In this document: one piece after another, positions 21,379 to 33,368 of the stretch
Layout of the letters: each line of letters opens with the position of its first letter
How positions within the stretch are numbered: position 1 is the first letter of the stretch
Source: Alnus glutinosa
Taxonomy: Eukaryota > Streptophyta > Magnoliopsida > Fagales > Betulaceae
Direction of reading: 5' to 3'
Assembly: GCF_958979055.1 (NCBI RefSeq)
Contig: NC_084891.1
Span: forward strand, 28,307,001 to 28,371,000
DNA length: 64,000 nucleotides
The notes under the pieces: generated by a model
Told to the model about the DNA's origin: nothing
The model's input: the letters and a program-made list of their open reading frames with translations, nothing else
Databases searched by the model: none
Made by a program: the position numbers and the translations under genes

Positions 21379-23820
21379 ATCTGCACGCATGGGACGAAAG
21401 CATGAGATATTCAGAGAATAGTACAATTATAAGAAGCAGAAGTTTGAGAAGCGTCGGCAGCATGCAGGATGATCGGTGTTTGGTTTTGACACCAGGCCAT
21501 TCTCGGCAAAAGGCTAGGCAGTGCTAGCTGCCCTTCCGGGACACGCTTATAAACAGAAAGCACGTGCCTTCCACAAAACCGCCCCATGTGGTCTTGCAAA
21601 TTAATATCACAATAAAATCAATACAAAACTCAATAAAAACATAAAAAAAGAAAAAAGAAGTTGAAAATCCAATGTCTTACTGACTTGAAAGTTAAGAACG
21701 GAGCCATCAAATTGGCGGTTTTGAAAACAACCCAAGAGATCGATGAGCTGCTTGGAGAGTCATGACCTGGCCTGTTGCGGCAACAAATTATGGAACTTTT
21801 GGATGCCACAACGGGATAGATTGCTATGATATTGACTAGATTAGAGGTGCTGGAAAGATTAATCTCTACTTTAATATTTGGTGAGAGAAGTGCCTTTGCT
21901 TCAAGGGGTCATTACAAAAAATATTGCTATTCACCGCGTGGCTACAGTAGTGATTATTGTAGCCACGTGGCCAGATAGCCACTTGCCAAAGCCCAAAAGG
22001 GGTTCCGGTTAGGTTTTTTTATTTATTTTTTTAATACAAGTTATATATTTTTTAATTATAAGTGACACATGTCACAATTTAATTAATACTTAATATATCA
22101 TTTGACTGTTTTTATTTAAAAGGTAGACAAAACTAAGATGCATGCAGGTATTTATTTATTTATTTTTGCATACTATAAAAAGCTCGATTTCAAAACATTT
22201 TTTGCTACACGAAGCTTATTGTAAATTGACAGAATCAGGTGGACTAATTGTATATATATATTTTTTTTCGTTTGAAAATTGAGACAGAGGGTGCGAGTAA
22301 CACTTCAGCTAGCCAATAAATTAAACTCTCGCCAGTTCCGGTACTAGCTAGAAAAGATGCCCTGGCAGTACGTATCACATTTGTTTCATCATTCTATAGC
22401 ATATCTACATATGCATGGTCTCTCTCTCTCTCTCTCTCTCTCTCTCAGGGCCGGCTCTCCATGACTATTGACTAGGCCAATTATTCCACGTCCTTAATTT
22501 ATAGACGGCCGTTAAAAAGGCATTTTATATTGAATTTGTTAAAAAAGTGAAAAAGATAAAAGGACTTGAAAAAAAGTAAATGAAAAAAATATGTAGCATG
22601 TTTAAAATCTTTACAAATTTCAAGCTAAAGTACGACCCACTTTATTTTTATATTTATTTTCTTTCACTTCTAATAATTTGTTTTTTTGGTTCTATCATTT
22701 TTTTTTTTTGATATTTTATATTTTATATCTACTATCACATGTCGTTCATTTTAGGTTGTCGTTGTTACTAGTTCTGTTCGCATGTCATTGATTTTAGTAC
22801 AAACTAATTAAATCTTACTTGCAATTGTTTATATATCTTACAACAAATATAAAATAGATTAGTCATATTATCTATTGAGAACAACATATTTACGAAAATT
22901 AAACATAAAAATTTGATTAGTAAGTTTTAAGTTAAAAGAATGACTTTTTAAATTAATTTTCAAATATTTAATATAAAAATTAATTATATTAATATTTTAA
23001 AATTTAAAATGTCCAATATTTTTTACTTTTTGCCTTAGGTTACAAAAAGTAAAGTTAAACCTACAACAGGTTTACAACTTGTTGGCACGTGTACGTTAGC
23101 AAGTGATTAGAATTGTGCCAGTCACCAATTATATGATAATGTTATTGACACGTGTCAACAAATTCTAAAAGAGTTTTTGAAGAACTGGTCTAACATTATT
23201 GTTAGGAACAATACAAGACCATTAATATTTTGTGTAAATCACAAAGTTGTTCATGTTTCAACAGAGAATGTGGTTGTTCCATCAGAATAATCTCAATCAC
23301 TCTAGTGCGTAAGGACACAGTTTTAAGCACTAAAGTTGAACATTATTTCCTTTGACATTCCTGAAGATTTTTGTACCTGCTTTCACGATTAAACAGACGA
23401 ATTAATTAACAAAATGGTGGGTTGAGCATTAATTCATACCGGGCTTGTCAAAATCGACAAAAGGTTATTTTGATTAGTTCTATTATAAAAAATAGCAATT
23501 TTTTTTTTTTAATTTTTTATTTGGCTAAGAAATTGGTTCGATGCTATAGTAGTATTCATTAAATTTATAAGTACTATAGCTCAACAATGCATACAAAAAA
23601 TTAATAAAAAAAAAATCAATATGATGTTTTTATTATTATTTTAGGAATAGTTAAAATAGATATAAAAAAAAATTAAATGAATTCGTAAAAGTCGATTGTT
23701 AAAATATGCAGATAGTTTAAAATATTGAATAGTTTAAAATAAAAAAATAAAAAGAAAAGAAAGCGTGTTTCAACTAAATATTAGCTAAACATTTACTCAG
23801 CCAACCGCCTACCATCATTA
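20471..23820. other. Spacer between PIP2 copies: duplicated flank, microsatellites, orphan promoter piece
   Basis: About 20763-21117 repeats the 3' flank of PIP2 copy 1. A (TA)n(GT)n microsatellite occupies about 21328-21379. About 22000-22390 repeats 16190-16465 and includes a PIP2 promoter-like piece (22256-22410), followed by a (CT)n run at 22421-22446. Around 21930-21990 there is GCTACAGTAGTGATTATTGTAGCC, an imperfect palindrome. The rest is AT-rich. No credible gene is seen. A short frame near 21450-21527 (MQDDRCLVLTPGHS...) has no homologue I recognise. Confidence 0.5.
21328..21379. repeat. Compound (TA)n(TG)n microsatellite
   Basis: About 15 TA units run straight into about 10 GT units. 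Such tracts are usually highly variable. Confidence 0.9.
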
Positions 23821-24138
23821 TCTTTTGATTTTACGAGAACATTCTTATCAAATAAAAATACAAAAATTCTTTTGTCCCGTTTGAAAATGAGACGCAGGGT
23901 ACGTGTTACACTTCAGCTTGCAATAATCTCGAACTGGGACTAGAAAAGATTCCCTGCCAGCATCACATTTTGTTCCATTATCACGCACACATAAATTCAA
24001 TCTTGCACTCACACTCCCTGGCCTCATCAAGTTCTCGTTGTCTTCAGCAGCGTAGAACATGCAAAGAGAAGATAATAACATCAAGAGCTGCTAATCAACT
24101 ACATGCTCTAAACTTTTGCCTTTAAAAAATTTATAAAG

Positions 24139-25272
24139 ATGTCCAAGGAAGTGAGTACTGAAGAAGGAGAAGCTTCTCAGCCTGTGATCAGAGACTACGT
24201 TGACCCACCACCAGCTCCACTTTTTGACGCAAAAGAGCTTGCTGTCTGGTCCCTTTACAGAGCAGTTATCGCAGAGTTCATTGCGACCCTTCTCTTTCTC
24301 TACATAACTGTTGCCACCGTTATCGGTTACAAGAAGCAAACCGATCCATGCGAGACAGTTGGCCTTCTGGGCGTCGCTTGGGCCTTTGGGGGCATGATTT
24401 TCATCCTTGTTTATAGCACTGCAGGAATATCAGGTTCCGAAGTACCGGCCCCTCATGCATATTCTTCTCTATTAAATTTATTTTATAGATTTTTTACGAC
24501 ATATATGCTTAGCCATATATATTCTTCTGGATATGAGTACAGGTGGTCATATTAATCCAGCCGTGACGTTCGGTTTATTCCTGGCACGAAAGATTTCGTT
24601 AATAAGAGCGATTTATTACATAGTGGCTCAGTGCTTGGGAGCAATATGTGGAGTAGCGTTGGTGAAGGGCATCATGAAGGACTACTACGACGCTCTTGGA
24701 GGTGGCACTAACGCCGTGTCTCCGGGCTACTCCAAGGGAACCGCTTTAGGAGCTGAGATTATTGGGACTTTCGTACTTGTCTATACAGTCTTCACTGCCA
24801 CGGATCCTAAGCGAAACGCCCGCGATTCCCACGTCCCAGTACGTAATTAAGTAGATTAGTTGGAATTTTTTAACGCCAACCTGGGCGGTACTTATAATAA
24901 CTAAAATATTTGTGTGTTAAAATTGTAGGTTTTGGCTCCCTTGGCAATTGGGTTTGCCGTATTTTTGGTGCACTTGGCGACCATCCCCATCACAGGCACA
25001 GGAATAAACCCAGCTCGGAGTTTTGGGACTGCTTTAATCTACAACAGCGACAAAGTTTGGGAGGATCAGGTCAGTTTTTTAGCTCCATCAATTAATTGAG
25101 ACTTTTGATTTGATTTGTTGTTGACTGAGGTGGTGATGGTGATAAACAGTGGATTTTCTGGGTGGGACCTTTTGTGGGAGCGCTTGCTGCAGCGCTATAT
25201 CATCAGTTTATTCTGAGAGCCACGGCTGCCATCAAAGCTTTGGGATCGTTCACCACCAACCCCACCAAATAG
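24139..25272 (+). CDS. PIP2: PIP2-type plasma-membrane aquaporin, copy 3 of the tandem cluster
   Basis: Second intact water-channel gene, 284 residues. Exons 24139-24433, 24543-24838, 24929-25069 and 25150-25272, all with GT-AG borders. NPA boxes GGHINPAV and GINPARS, loop D His in RDSHVP and loop B Ser in ARKISLIRA are present. Against copy 1 it has two extra residues near the N-terminus ([15 protein letters not shown] against [13 protein letters not shown]) and lacks the extra Ile-Asp in loop C. It differs further in [25 protein letters not shown] and a final Lys (SFTTNPTK). It shares with copy 1 the unusual loss of the C-terminal SFRSNP phospho-site. Promoter, introns and 3' flank are also related to copy 1, so the two arose by tandem duplication. 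Confidence 0.96.
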
Positions 25273-26084
25273 GCCAATATTTCTCCTCACTTCTTAGTTT
25301 GTTCCTCTAGCTCGTAGATGTCTGCGTCCAGGTGTATGTGATATATTTTGTTTTGTTTTTGTTTGTTCTTTCTCGTGTGTACGTATAGTCATCCTCGTAC
25401 TAATCTTACAAAATAAAATAAAATAAGATAGTCATGATCATCCTCGTACGACATGATTGATGGTTACGATCTTTGTTGTGGGGCTACACTATCTCTCGTT
25501 CTGTGTCCTGTTCTCACATATTGGATTTGTGCGTCTAATATATATATATATAATATAATATACACCGACGTGAAATGAAAGAGCAACATCCCCCTCCCCT
25601 TTTTCCCTTATTTTAATAGAAAAAAAGATCGAAAGAAAGAAATGAGCAACATAAGTTAAAGTTTGAAAAAGAATATCGGCTGTTTGACAAAGAATACATA
25701 TTTAATCGGATGCCTCCCATATGTCACAACAAAGAATTGTATATACATAAAATGCCAAATTTTGGACGTCTGATTGGATTGCGGTAACCTTCGAAACAAA
25801 AAGAAAGGGTATGTTTGGTAAATATATATATTTGTTTGAATAGCGATTAAAAATGATTGTTGTGATTTTTATTTATTCTTTTATGCGTACGAGTGTATGT
25901 GATTTGTTTATTTTATTTTATTTTTTTTGTCCTTTCTCGACTGTATTGTGATCATCCTCGTACCAGTCTATAAATAAAATAAAATAGTGATCGTCCTCGT
26001 ACGACTTGATTGATCACCGACCCTGTTCTCGGATTTCTGCATATATATATATATATATATATATGCTACAGGAAAAGGAAAATA
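25273..26084 (+). repeat. 3' flank of PIP2 copy 3 with a partial second copy of itself
   Basis: About 25322-25545 (GTGTATGTGAT, CTTTCTCG, ATCCTCGTAC, ATAAAATAAAATA, CTTGATTGAT or CATGATTGAT) recurs in shortened form at about 25880-26040. A (TA)n run lies near 26039-26063. No gene. Confidence 0.6.
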
Positions 26085-26520
26085 ATTAATCTTACACTAA
26101 GACATATAAGGGGTGAAATTCATGCATGCGAGTCTCATATATGTAGGTATACATGAGTCTCACACCTAATGTGTCTTGGTGTAAGATTGATGTAAGGTAA
26201 TGTGATGTAGGAATAACACATCTCATAGAGAAAAGATTCATGCACATGTGTAGGTTTGTCAACACATGGGGTGGTCATGTGTGTACAAAAGTGCACAATA
26301 GTTGCACAACTTTTGTGCACCAATCAGCTCTCTATGAGAAATAATTTTTCTACATCATATTATCTTACATCAATCCTACACCAAGATACATAAGGTGTGT
26401 GACCCATACATGTAGGTCTCATATATGTGAATCTCATATACATGGGTTCCACACTCAATTTGTCTTGGTGTAAGATTGATGTAGAGTGATGTGATGTTGG
26501 AATAACACATCCTGCTCTCT
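26085..26520. repeat. Cluster of alternating inverted repeats (MITE-like)
   Basis: Four related arms alternate in orientation. Two read CTTGGTGTAAGATTGATGTA (about 26170-26240 and 26460-26515). Two carry the inverse form with CTTACA(C/T), CACCAAGA or CACTAAGA and ACATAAGG (about 26090-26150 and 26350-26440). The central pair can pair over about 75 bp around a loop at 26240-26325. It looks like two nested or tandem copies of one foldback element. Confidence 0.7.
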
Positions 26521-26850
26521 ATAGGCTATGTTTGGGAACGACATGTCCTGGTCAAAGTATTGCTTTGCTACTATTCATGCCTTTTTTTTTTTTTTTTTCT
26601 TTTTTTTCCACTTTTTAACATTTTTCAATAACAATTAATATCAAAACATTCTAATTTTTTTTTACTGTTTATATCACATCAATAATTTTTTTTATTACTA
26701 TTCAAATAAAAAAAATTACTATAATACAAAACTTTTTCACTTTTCTATACAATTTTTTTTTTCTTTACTTTATATCACTTCATCATTTTTTACTAATTCC
26801 AAAATTAACAACCCACTACTCTATTCTGTACAAACATTTGCCAAACACGT
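26521..26850. repeat. Dispersed T-rich element, copy 1
   Basis: Begins TATGTTTGGGAACGAC and ends near GCCAAACACG, short inverted ends around TGTTTGG. The interior (ATATCAAAACATTCTAATTT, TTATTACTATTCAAATAAA, ATACAAAACTTTTTCACTTT) is shared with 42888-43195. Superfamily not determined. Confidence 0.6.
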
Positions 26851-28882
26851 GAACAAATAACTGATACAAGTGAAAATGAAAGTGCGACATAAGTAAGAAA
26901 AACCTCTGTTCTCTGCCCAAAACCTTTGATAAACTCTCTAAGCCCCTTCTTTCTCTTATTTTCCTCAATTTCCCCTCGGTTAATGCCTCCTATGAGACCC
27001 CTATCTAGTTAGAGTTCTCTTTATCCCTATACGCCACTTCAGAGGCAATTGATTTGTTTTTCATGCTTTTCGTCATGATCTCCATAATGTACCTCCCATG
27101 GGTCTTCCGCCGGCTTTGGTTTGGATTTTGGGTCAAAGTTTTCGATCCTAAATCTACACTCCAGCTCTAGATTCAGAACGATACGTGCCTCTCCACCATA
27201 CTCCCCGTCATCTTCCGCCTCCGTCGACACCAGCCACATTCCTTCCAGACCACCCTACCACAAATCATGATTTGCACGTGCCAACAAGTGCTTCTCACTC
27301 ACCGATGCGTGACGGCCACGTCCCTCCCCCTAGTTGTCACCCGCCTCTGCTATTGGCGGATAGTGGTTGTTCGCGTTGTCCTCAACTGGAGAGAGGTCAT
27401 CCAGTGCTGGTACATGGTCTACTCCCAATCGATCGGTGCTGTGTTGTGTTTGTTTTTTCGCTTTTGTATTTTTGGGCTTTGTGTTTTTCATTTCTTCTTT
27501 GTGCACCTTGTAATTGTTACTCAAGTGTTTTGGTCTTCTAGACTTTTTACACACTTTTAACCACATTTATTGATGGCCCAGGTTTTTGGCATCCATATCA
27601 ATAATCAATAGGCCCGTGTTATCACGTATTGCCTCCGCGTACTTGCTTTCTTAGGTATTTATTGTTGGGTTGCCCAACCTTTAATTCGTTTGTTGTAATT
27701 TTCTTTTCTATTGTCTGTAGTTCTTTTTCATGTATCTTTAAAAAAACAAAAATGAAGAAGAAGAAGTGAATGAGATAGTATTTTTCATGTATCTTTTCTG
27801 TTGTCTGTAGTTCTTTTTCACCCGACTCATGACGGGTGAGAAAGCCTTCAATAGTAAAGTTAGTATTTTTGTTTAAAATTCTCGTGAGAAGAAGTGAATG
27901 AGTTATGGGGAGAAGGGGTCTTTGATTTGAGGCTTCCTAAATGCTCTTTTGAGCTTTTGTGAGAGTGAACCTTTATTTTGATTAGTTATTGAGCCTTAGG
28001 CCATAGATTTATTTTCTATCCACATTAGTAGCCCCCGACTCATTCCCACGGCCGACTTGTTCATTTAATTTGGTCGAATGTTGGGAATGTTGTCTTTCTT
28101 CGTAACTGAGGTTGTGTCTGACCTTGAACACTAAGGGTGAATGGCTTTCTCAAAAGTTTTAAGAAGAGTAAATTTTTGTGCGCACCATCTCACCAAATGG
28201 GCCGCTACTTATATTATGTTTGAAAGCATTTTTAATACATCCCATTTTATCTTCTATTAGGATCAATAGTGAAAAGGACCCGTATGGCCCTATAACCCTT
28301 CGATCACTTTCTATTTGCTCATGAAAAAAGAAAAGGTGTCGTAACAGAACTCATAAAAATTAGTATAGAAATGGATGCAATTCATAACTTTTGTCACTAT
28401 CAAAGGGATAGAATACACAATCTCTCCCTCAGCACGAGCCCGCGGAAGCCCATGGCAGTAGTTTCAATAAAATAAATCCATATTGATATAGGTCCATAGA
28501 AGCTTGGGTTAAAAAGGTCATTAAATTGCCCATTGTTCAAAGAGATTTATCGAGTTATTGTTTATTGGCTGGTAGAAAAATGAAATGTATATTATAATAT
28601 TATACTATACCTGGTGCGCAAGCAACGACGTCTCAAAAGGGGGAAAAAATTATATTTACTCGGTAAATTTCTGTCTGATTTCAATTTGGTCTCTAATTTT
28701 TCAATTTCGAAAATCATACGCTCTTAAGATACGTTCAATTATAATTAAACAGAAATGGAGATCGAGGAGAAACACAAGTTTAATTTCTCTCTTTCTAGAG
28801 AAAGAAGCTCTTCCTTTTCTCTAGTAGACAAAACTTTTACCCCTTCTTGCGGGTTTTTTGGGAGAGATCGCTCCTCCCTTCA
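26851..28882. other. Spacer, no gene assigned
   Basis: About 26890-27560 is richer in C and has several short open frames on both strands, none matching a family I know. It could be the 5' part of an old retroelement or a degraded gene. About 28360-28540 is the dispersed repeat also seen at 4480-4730. About 28760-28880 is CT/GA-rich and is interrupted by the LTR element that follows. Confidence 0.4.
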
Positions 28883-29512
28883 TGACGCCGGACAGAATAG
28901 CGATTATTCTGCAGGCTATTTAACAGGTAGTTTGCAAGGAAGAAGACAGATAAATTATCCCAAAATACAGAAAGAACTCTGAGAAAATAACAATATTCAA
29001 TTCATTGATTGTTATTCCATTACAAATGTCTCCTATTTATAATAAAGCCCAAATGATTACTAAAGGAAATAAAATCTCCTAAGACTTGAAGTAAATACAA
29101 ATAAGCATATTATGAAAATACTTTGTGCCAAATAATATCTCCAAATTCATGGGAAATATTTGGTGCCAAAGAATTACCATATTAGGGAAAATATAATAAC
29201 TATAATATTACTTGACGACAAAGTAAATAATTCTTTAAAAGATGAATCAAGATATTTGTCAATAGTCTCTTCTTTCCTTCTTGGTCTTTCCCTTTATGGA
29301 TGTTGACAACTCAGTAGAGAATATCTTCTAAATCACAATTGTCAAAGGTCTCTTATTTCCTTCTTAAGTAGTTAACCCTTTCCTTTATTGCTTAAGCCAA
29401 ATAAATCTCATCGTCACATCATAGACCAATTATTTATATATTTGTGTATGATTTTCTCTTGCATTAATAGACCAATTAATTCTATAGTTGTGTCTGATTT
29501 CCTCCTGCATCA
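28883..29512 (-). repeat. LTR (3' LTR in the element's own orientation)
   Basis: 630 bp direct repeat partner of 30556-31195, with TG...CA ends. See the parent element. Confidence 0.85.
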
Positions 29513-30555
29513 GTCTCACCGGGTTGGAAAGAATTTGTCCTCGAATTCGAATCTTCTTTACCTCGATCTTTTGGATGGCCGATCAATTCATTCCATCCCA
29601 TATTTTTCAATACCAAAGTAACTTGAAACATAAGATAAATAAGTTACAACCCATCACAACGACTAGCTTCACACTAAATTGAAATAAACCAATCTTCTCA
29701 CATCTTTCATTTATTTTCTCCAATTCACACTCCATAAAAGTCTTCAAAGAATTATCAATTCTTTCTTGACCATAAAAATTAAAATTGTCAACTAACACGC
29801 CAAAACCAACATCCAACTTATTACTAGGTGAATTTGATAGAAATCTTTCAATTCCAATGAGATCAACATAGCTAATTTCCTCATTACTCAACTGAAATTC
29901 CTCGTTATGTGGACTTTTATCCAGCACATAGTAATCATTATTTTCTTCAATAAATTTTATTGCATCAACCAGAAAACTTACCTCATTCAATAAATCCTCT
30001 TCGTCGGGATAGATGTCGTCACAAATTGTTGAAGAGACCCAATCTAAATCTACTACAGATTTTTTCTCTTGATCAAACAACAAAGAATCTCCCACAAGAT
30101 CTTTATCCTTGATATCAATATCATAAATTGGTGGAGAATCCCAATCCACGAATCCTTGTGAAGGATCTTCAACATCTTCATGTTCAACATCATCATGAAC
30201 ATCTCCATGTATGAACTCCTCATCAACGAACTCGTCTTCTTAGAACTCTTCATCAACAAATTCTTCATCTCGACCACGCTGTTCCCGGAATGGAGCAGGA
30301 TTGTGATACGGGTTGTCAAAGGTGAAGTCGGAATCGGAGTTCTCCATCTCACGATTGCTGACTTCCAGTGCCGCTAGACACTGGGTTAACTCTGCAACTT
30401 GCCTCTACAAATCCTCAATCATCACATCCTGAACGTTACGATCACGGTGCGGAGCTTCCTCATTCGGAACCTGCCCACGACGACCACCACGACCATTAGC
30501 CATCGAAACTGATGAAGAACTCGTCTCAGGAAAGTGCTGAAGCTCTAATACCAAT

Positions 30556-31195
30556 TGACGCCGGACAGAATAGCGATTATTTTGCAGGCTATTCAACAGG
30601 TAGTTTGCAAGGAAGAAAACAGATAAATTATCCCAAAACACAGAGAGAACTCTGAGAAAATAACAATATTCAATTCATTGATTGTTCTTCCATTACAAAT
30701 GTCTCCTATTTATAATAAAGCTCAAATGACTACTAAAGGAAATAAAATCTCATAAGACTTGAAATAAATACAAATAAGCATATTATGGAAATACTTTGTG
30801 CCAAAGAATATCTTCAATTCATGGGAAATACTTGGTGCCAAAGAATTATCATATTAGGGAAAATATAATAACTATAATATTACTTGACGACAAAGTAAAT
30901 ATAAATATGAAAATTCTTTAAAAGATGAATCAAGAGATTTGTCGATAGTCTCTTCTTTCCTTCTTGGTCTTTCCCTTGATGGATGTTGACAACTCGGTAG
31001 AGAATATCTTCTAAATCACAATTGCCAAAGGTCTCTTCTTTTCTTCTTGAGTAGTTGACCCTTTCCTTTCTTGCTTAAGTCAAATAAATCTCATTGCCAC
31101 ATCATAGACCAATTAATTCTATATTTGTGTATGATTTTCTCTTGCATTAATAGACCAATTAATTCTATAGTTGTGTCTGATTTCCTCCTGCATCA
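30556..31195 (-). repeat. LTR (5' LTR in the element's own orientation)
   Basis: 640 bp partner of 28883-29512. The tRNA primer-binding site abuts its left edge on the plus map, which fixes the element's orientation as minus. Confidence 0.85.
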
Positions 31196-31619
31196 CTTCC
31201 CCCTTTAGATCTACCATGTTTTTTTAATGGGTTTTCTCATTTTTTCCATCAACTGTTTTTGTGTTTTCCCTCCATCTCTAGCAGTACTGTCGCGCGCATC
31301 CGGCCATGCTCCTCCGCTTCTCCACCACTGTCGAACTGCATCTTCATCCCGGTCCTCCGCCCATCATCGTCTCTTCCATATATAGCGTAGCCTGACCTAG
31401 CCCATCGTCTATCACCTCCTTCTTCCAAGCCAGATGTGTTCGTTTTCGCCACCCCCATCCATCAACGCGTCACCCCACCACCTTTCCCAGCCTCTCAGCT
31501 CTCCACTGGTGGTCTCTGTTCATCCACCCGCTGCCTACATGCCACCTCTTGGGAACATGTTTGCAAAAACAAGATTTGCACAGTGGAATAACAAAGATTT
31601 AAAATATTCTCAAGCCAAT
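31196..31619. other. Spacer, C-rich, no gene assigned
   Basis: Continues the sequence interrupted by the LTR element. Short open frames exist, rich in Pro and Ser, without recognisable domains. Confidence 0.35.
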
Positions 31620-31912
31620 ACCAACTTTAAAAAGAACATGTAAAAAACTATATTATTAAAATTAAACTGCAGAAAAAAAAAATTATTTACTTGAAGAACA
31701 ATGCTAGTAATTATATTTTTATCTCATAATTATCACATTGACATGATAATTTCAGCCAATATCAACTTTAAAATGAACATGTGAAAAACTATATTATTAA
31801 AATTAAACTGCAGAAAAAAAAATATATATTTACTTGAAGAACAATGCTAGTAATTATATTTTTATCTCATAATTATCACATAATGTTGACATGAAAATTT
31901 CAATCAATTATT
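31620..31912. repeat. Tandem duplication of about 140 bp
   Basis: Two adjacent units (about 31620-31765 and 31766-31912) share AACTATATTATTAAAATTAA, CTTGAAGAACAATGCTAGTA and TATTTTTATCTCATAATTAT. The copies differ at few positions, so the duplication is fairly young. Confidence 0.75.
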
Positions 31913-32791
31913 GCTTAAAATATATATATATATATATATTAATTGAAATTGTCATGCTAGCATATATAATGAGATAATTGTAAGATAAAAATGTAATATA
32001 TAATTTTATTTTATTTTTTTTTGGGAGTGAGAGTGGTTTCTACCGTTACTCTATTTCATGCATTTTCTGAAGTTATAAATAATAATATTTGGAAGAAATC
32101 AAATACTTTTTAATTTTCATAGGATTTGATATTTTCTGTCGTTACAGGGCATTATATAGCCACTAATGACTTGATAAACGTAAACAAGAGAAGGAAGGTA
32201 AGTAGTAGTCGATTACATCTCAAAAACAAAAGCCTAGAGAATTATTCAATGGGCAGGTCCATGCAACGAAAGTATTAGAATTTGCACGAAAAGTTGATCC
32301 CCATGCAAACTTATCTCCATGGCCATGGGTGTGAGTTGAGACGAAACTTGAAATTGACAAACAGTATAGTACTATTTGGTGCAGTCAGTCGGCTTGAAAG
32401 AGACGGTCATTTTTTCCATATCAATCCCGATCAAGAAATTTGATTGGGCAAAGTTTCCATATATTCCAAATCCATCATTATCATTCTTGTCAGAAGGATA
32501 CACCGCAAAGTAGAGAATACCATCTCTGCTTATAAAGGTCTGTGTGGGCATTAGCAGCACGTCAGCACCCTCAAAACAGGCGGTTAATATTGGTGCGTCG
32601 AATTTCTGATTAGCAGTGTCATAGCAAAGACGTGGAAGATATAGCACCATTGGATCCAACGGAATCTGCTTCCTCACTTCTGCCACCAAGCGGTCGTGAA
32701 ATTCTTGCGGCAGATACATTGACGGAGTTCCTGAATCGAGAATCACATTCCCAATGGAAACCCAACCTGAAAGGTCATAGGGCAAATATTT

Positions 32792-32974
32792 GGGAAATGC
32801 TGGATGGGGGACACTCATCCGTCCCCCATCCCCCATATATAATAAAAAAATAAATTTTTATTAAAAAAGTTGGCTTTGATGGGACATCAAAGCCAATTTT
32901 TTAATAAAAAATTATTTTTTTATAATAAAATGCTCACAGGGGACGGATGAACGTCCCCTGTGTAGCAAGTCTCC
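32792..32974. mobile_element. hAT-like MITE (183 bp) inside a protease exon
   Basis: Flanked by a perfect 8 bp target duplication AAATATTT (32784-32791 and 32975-32982). The uninterrupted paralogue has one copy (GCAAATATTTATCC at about 6233-6246), so the insertion is exact. Ends are imperfect inverted repeats: GGGAAATGCTGGATGGGGGAC on the left and, inverted, GGAGACTTGCTACACAGGGG on the right. The interior can fold on itself (TTGGCTTTGAT with ATCAAAGCCAA). An 8 bp duplication points to hAT. Confidence 0.85.
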
Positions 32975-33125
32975 AAATATTTATCCCCAACACTAATTCT
33001 GCTTAGCGTGACATAATAGAAATGATCGCCGTCTTTGGATATTAAAGCCGTTGAAACCACACCATCACCCAAAACTTCACTGCCATTGCCAAAACTCATC
33101 TTGCTTGGGATGCTCGGATCAACAT

Positions 33126-33368
33126 CTGTTAAATATAAAATTAAATTATTAAATTCATATATTTCTATAAGCTTAAGCTTTTTGGATCGATAAATAATGA
33201 TTTAACATGATATCGAAACAGTCATCCTAAGTTTGAACATTCTCTCATATCAATTAAATTTTCATGAATTGGGCCTCAGCTATTAAGAGAGAGTTTAAGC
33301 TAACACGTGAATGAGTTATTATAATATAAATTAAAAATTACATTCATCTATTTTTATCAATTTAACAG
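33126..33368. mobile_element. Small 243 bp insertion with inverted ends, intron-like
   Basis: Absent from the paralogue at 5830-7101. It begins CTGTTAAAT and ends ATTTAACAG, 9 bp perfect inverted ends. The interior has AAGCTTAAGCTT and a GATATCATGTTAAATCA-like stretch common in dispersed plant repeats. No clean target duplication is seen. On the gene strand a GT lies 3 bp outside one end and the other end supplies an AG, so it could behave as an intron. Confidence 0.6.

Larger units (their letters stand above)
28883..31195 (-). mobile_element. Ty3/gypsy LTR-retrotransposon fossil with two LTRs, lacking pol
   Basis: Two direct repeats, 28883-29512 and 30556-31195, both run from TGACGCCGGACAG to CTCCTGCATCA on the plus strand, so they are LTRs with TG...CA ends. 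Orientation is minus: next to the right LTR the minus strand reads TTGGTATTAGAG (30543-30554), a near match to the initiator-Met tRNA primer site. A gag-like start with MANGRGGRRG follows. At the far end of the interior is typical Ty3/gypsy tail sequence. The interior is only 1043 bp, far too short for pol, so this is a broken or non-autonomous element. Flanks CTTCA and CTTCC may be a worn 5 bp target duplication. The LTRs differ at scattered positions, so insertion is not very recent. Confidence 0.85.

Noticed and set aside
21450-21527. LTPGHSRQ resembling the TPGHSPG core of CEP signalling peptides
   Set aside because: Only five residues agree. The following SPGxGH is absent and the frame runs through a microsatellite, so the likeness is probably chance.
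26890-27560. Degraded protein-coding gene
   Set aside because: C-rich short frames on both strands without any domain, plausible splice structure or homologue.
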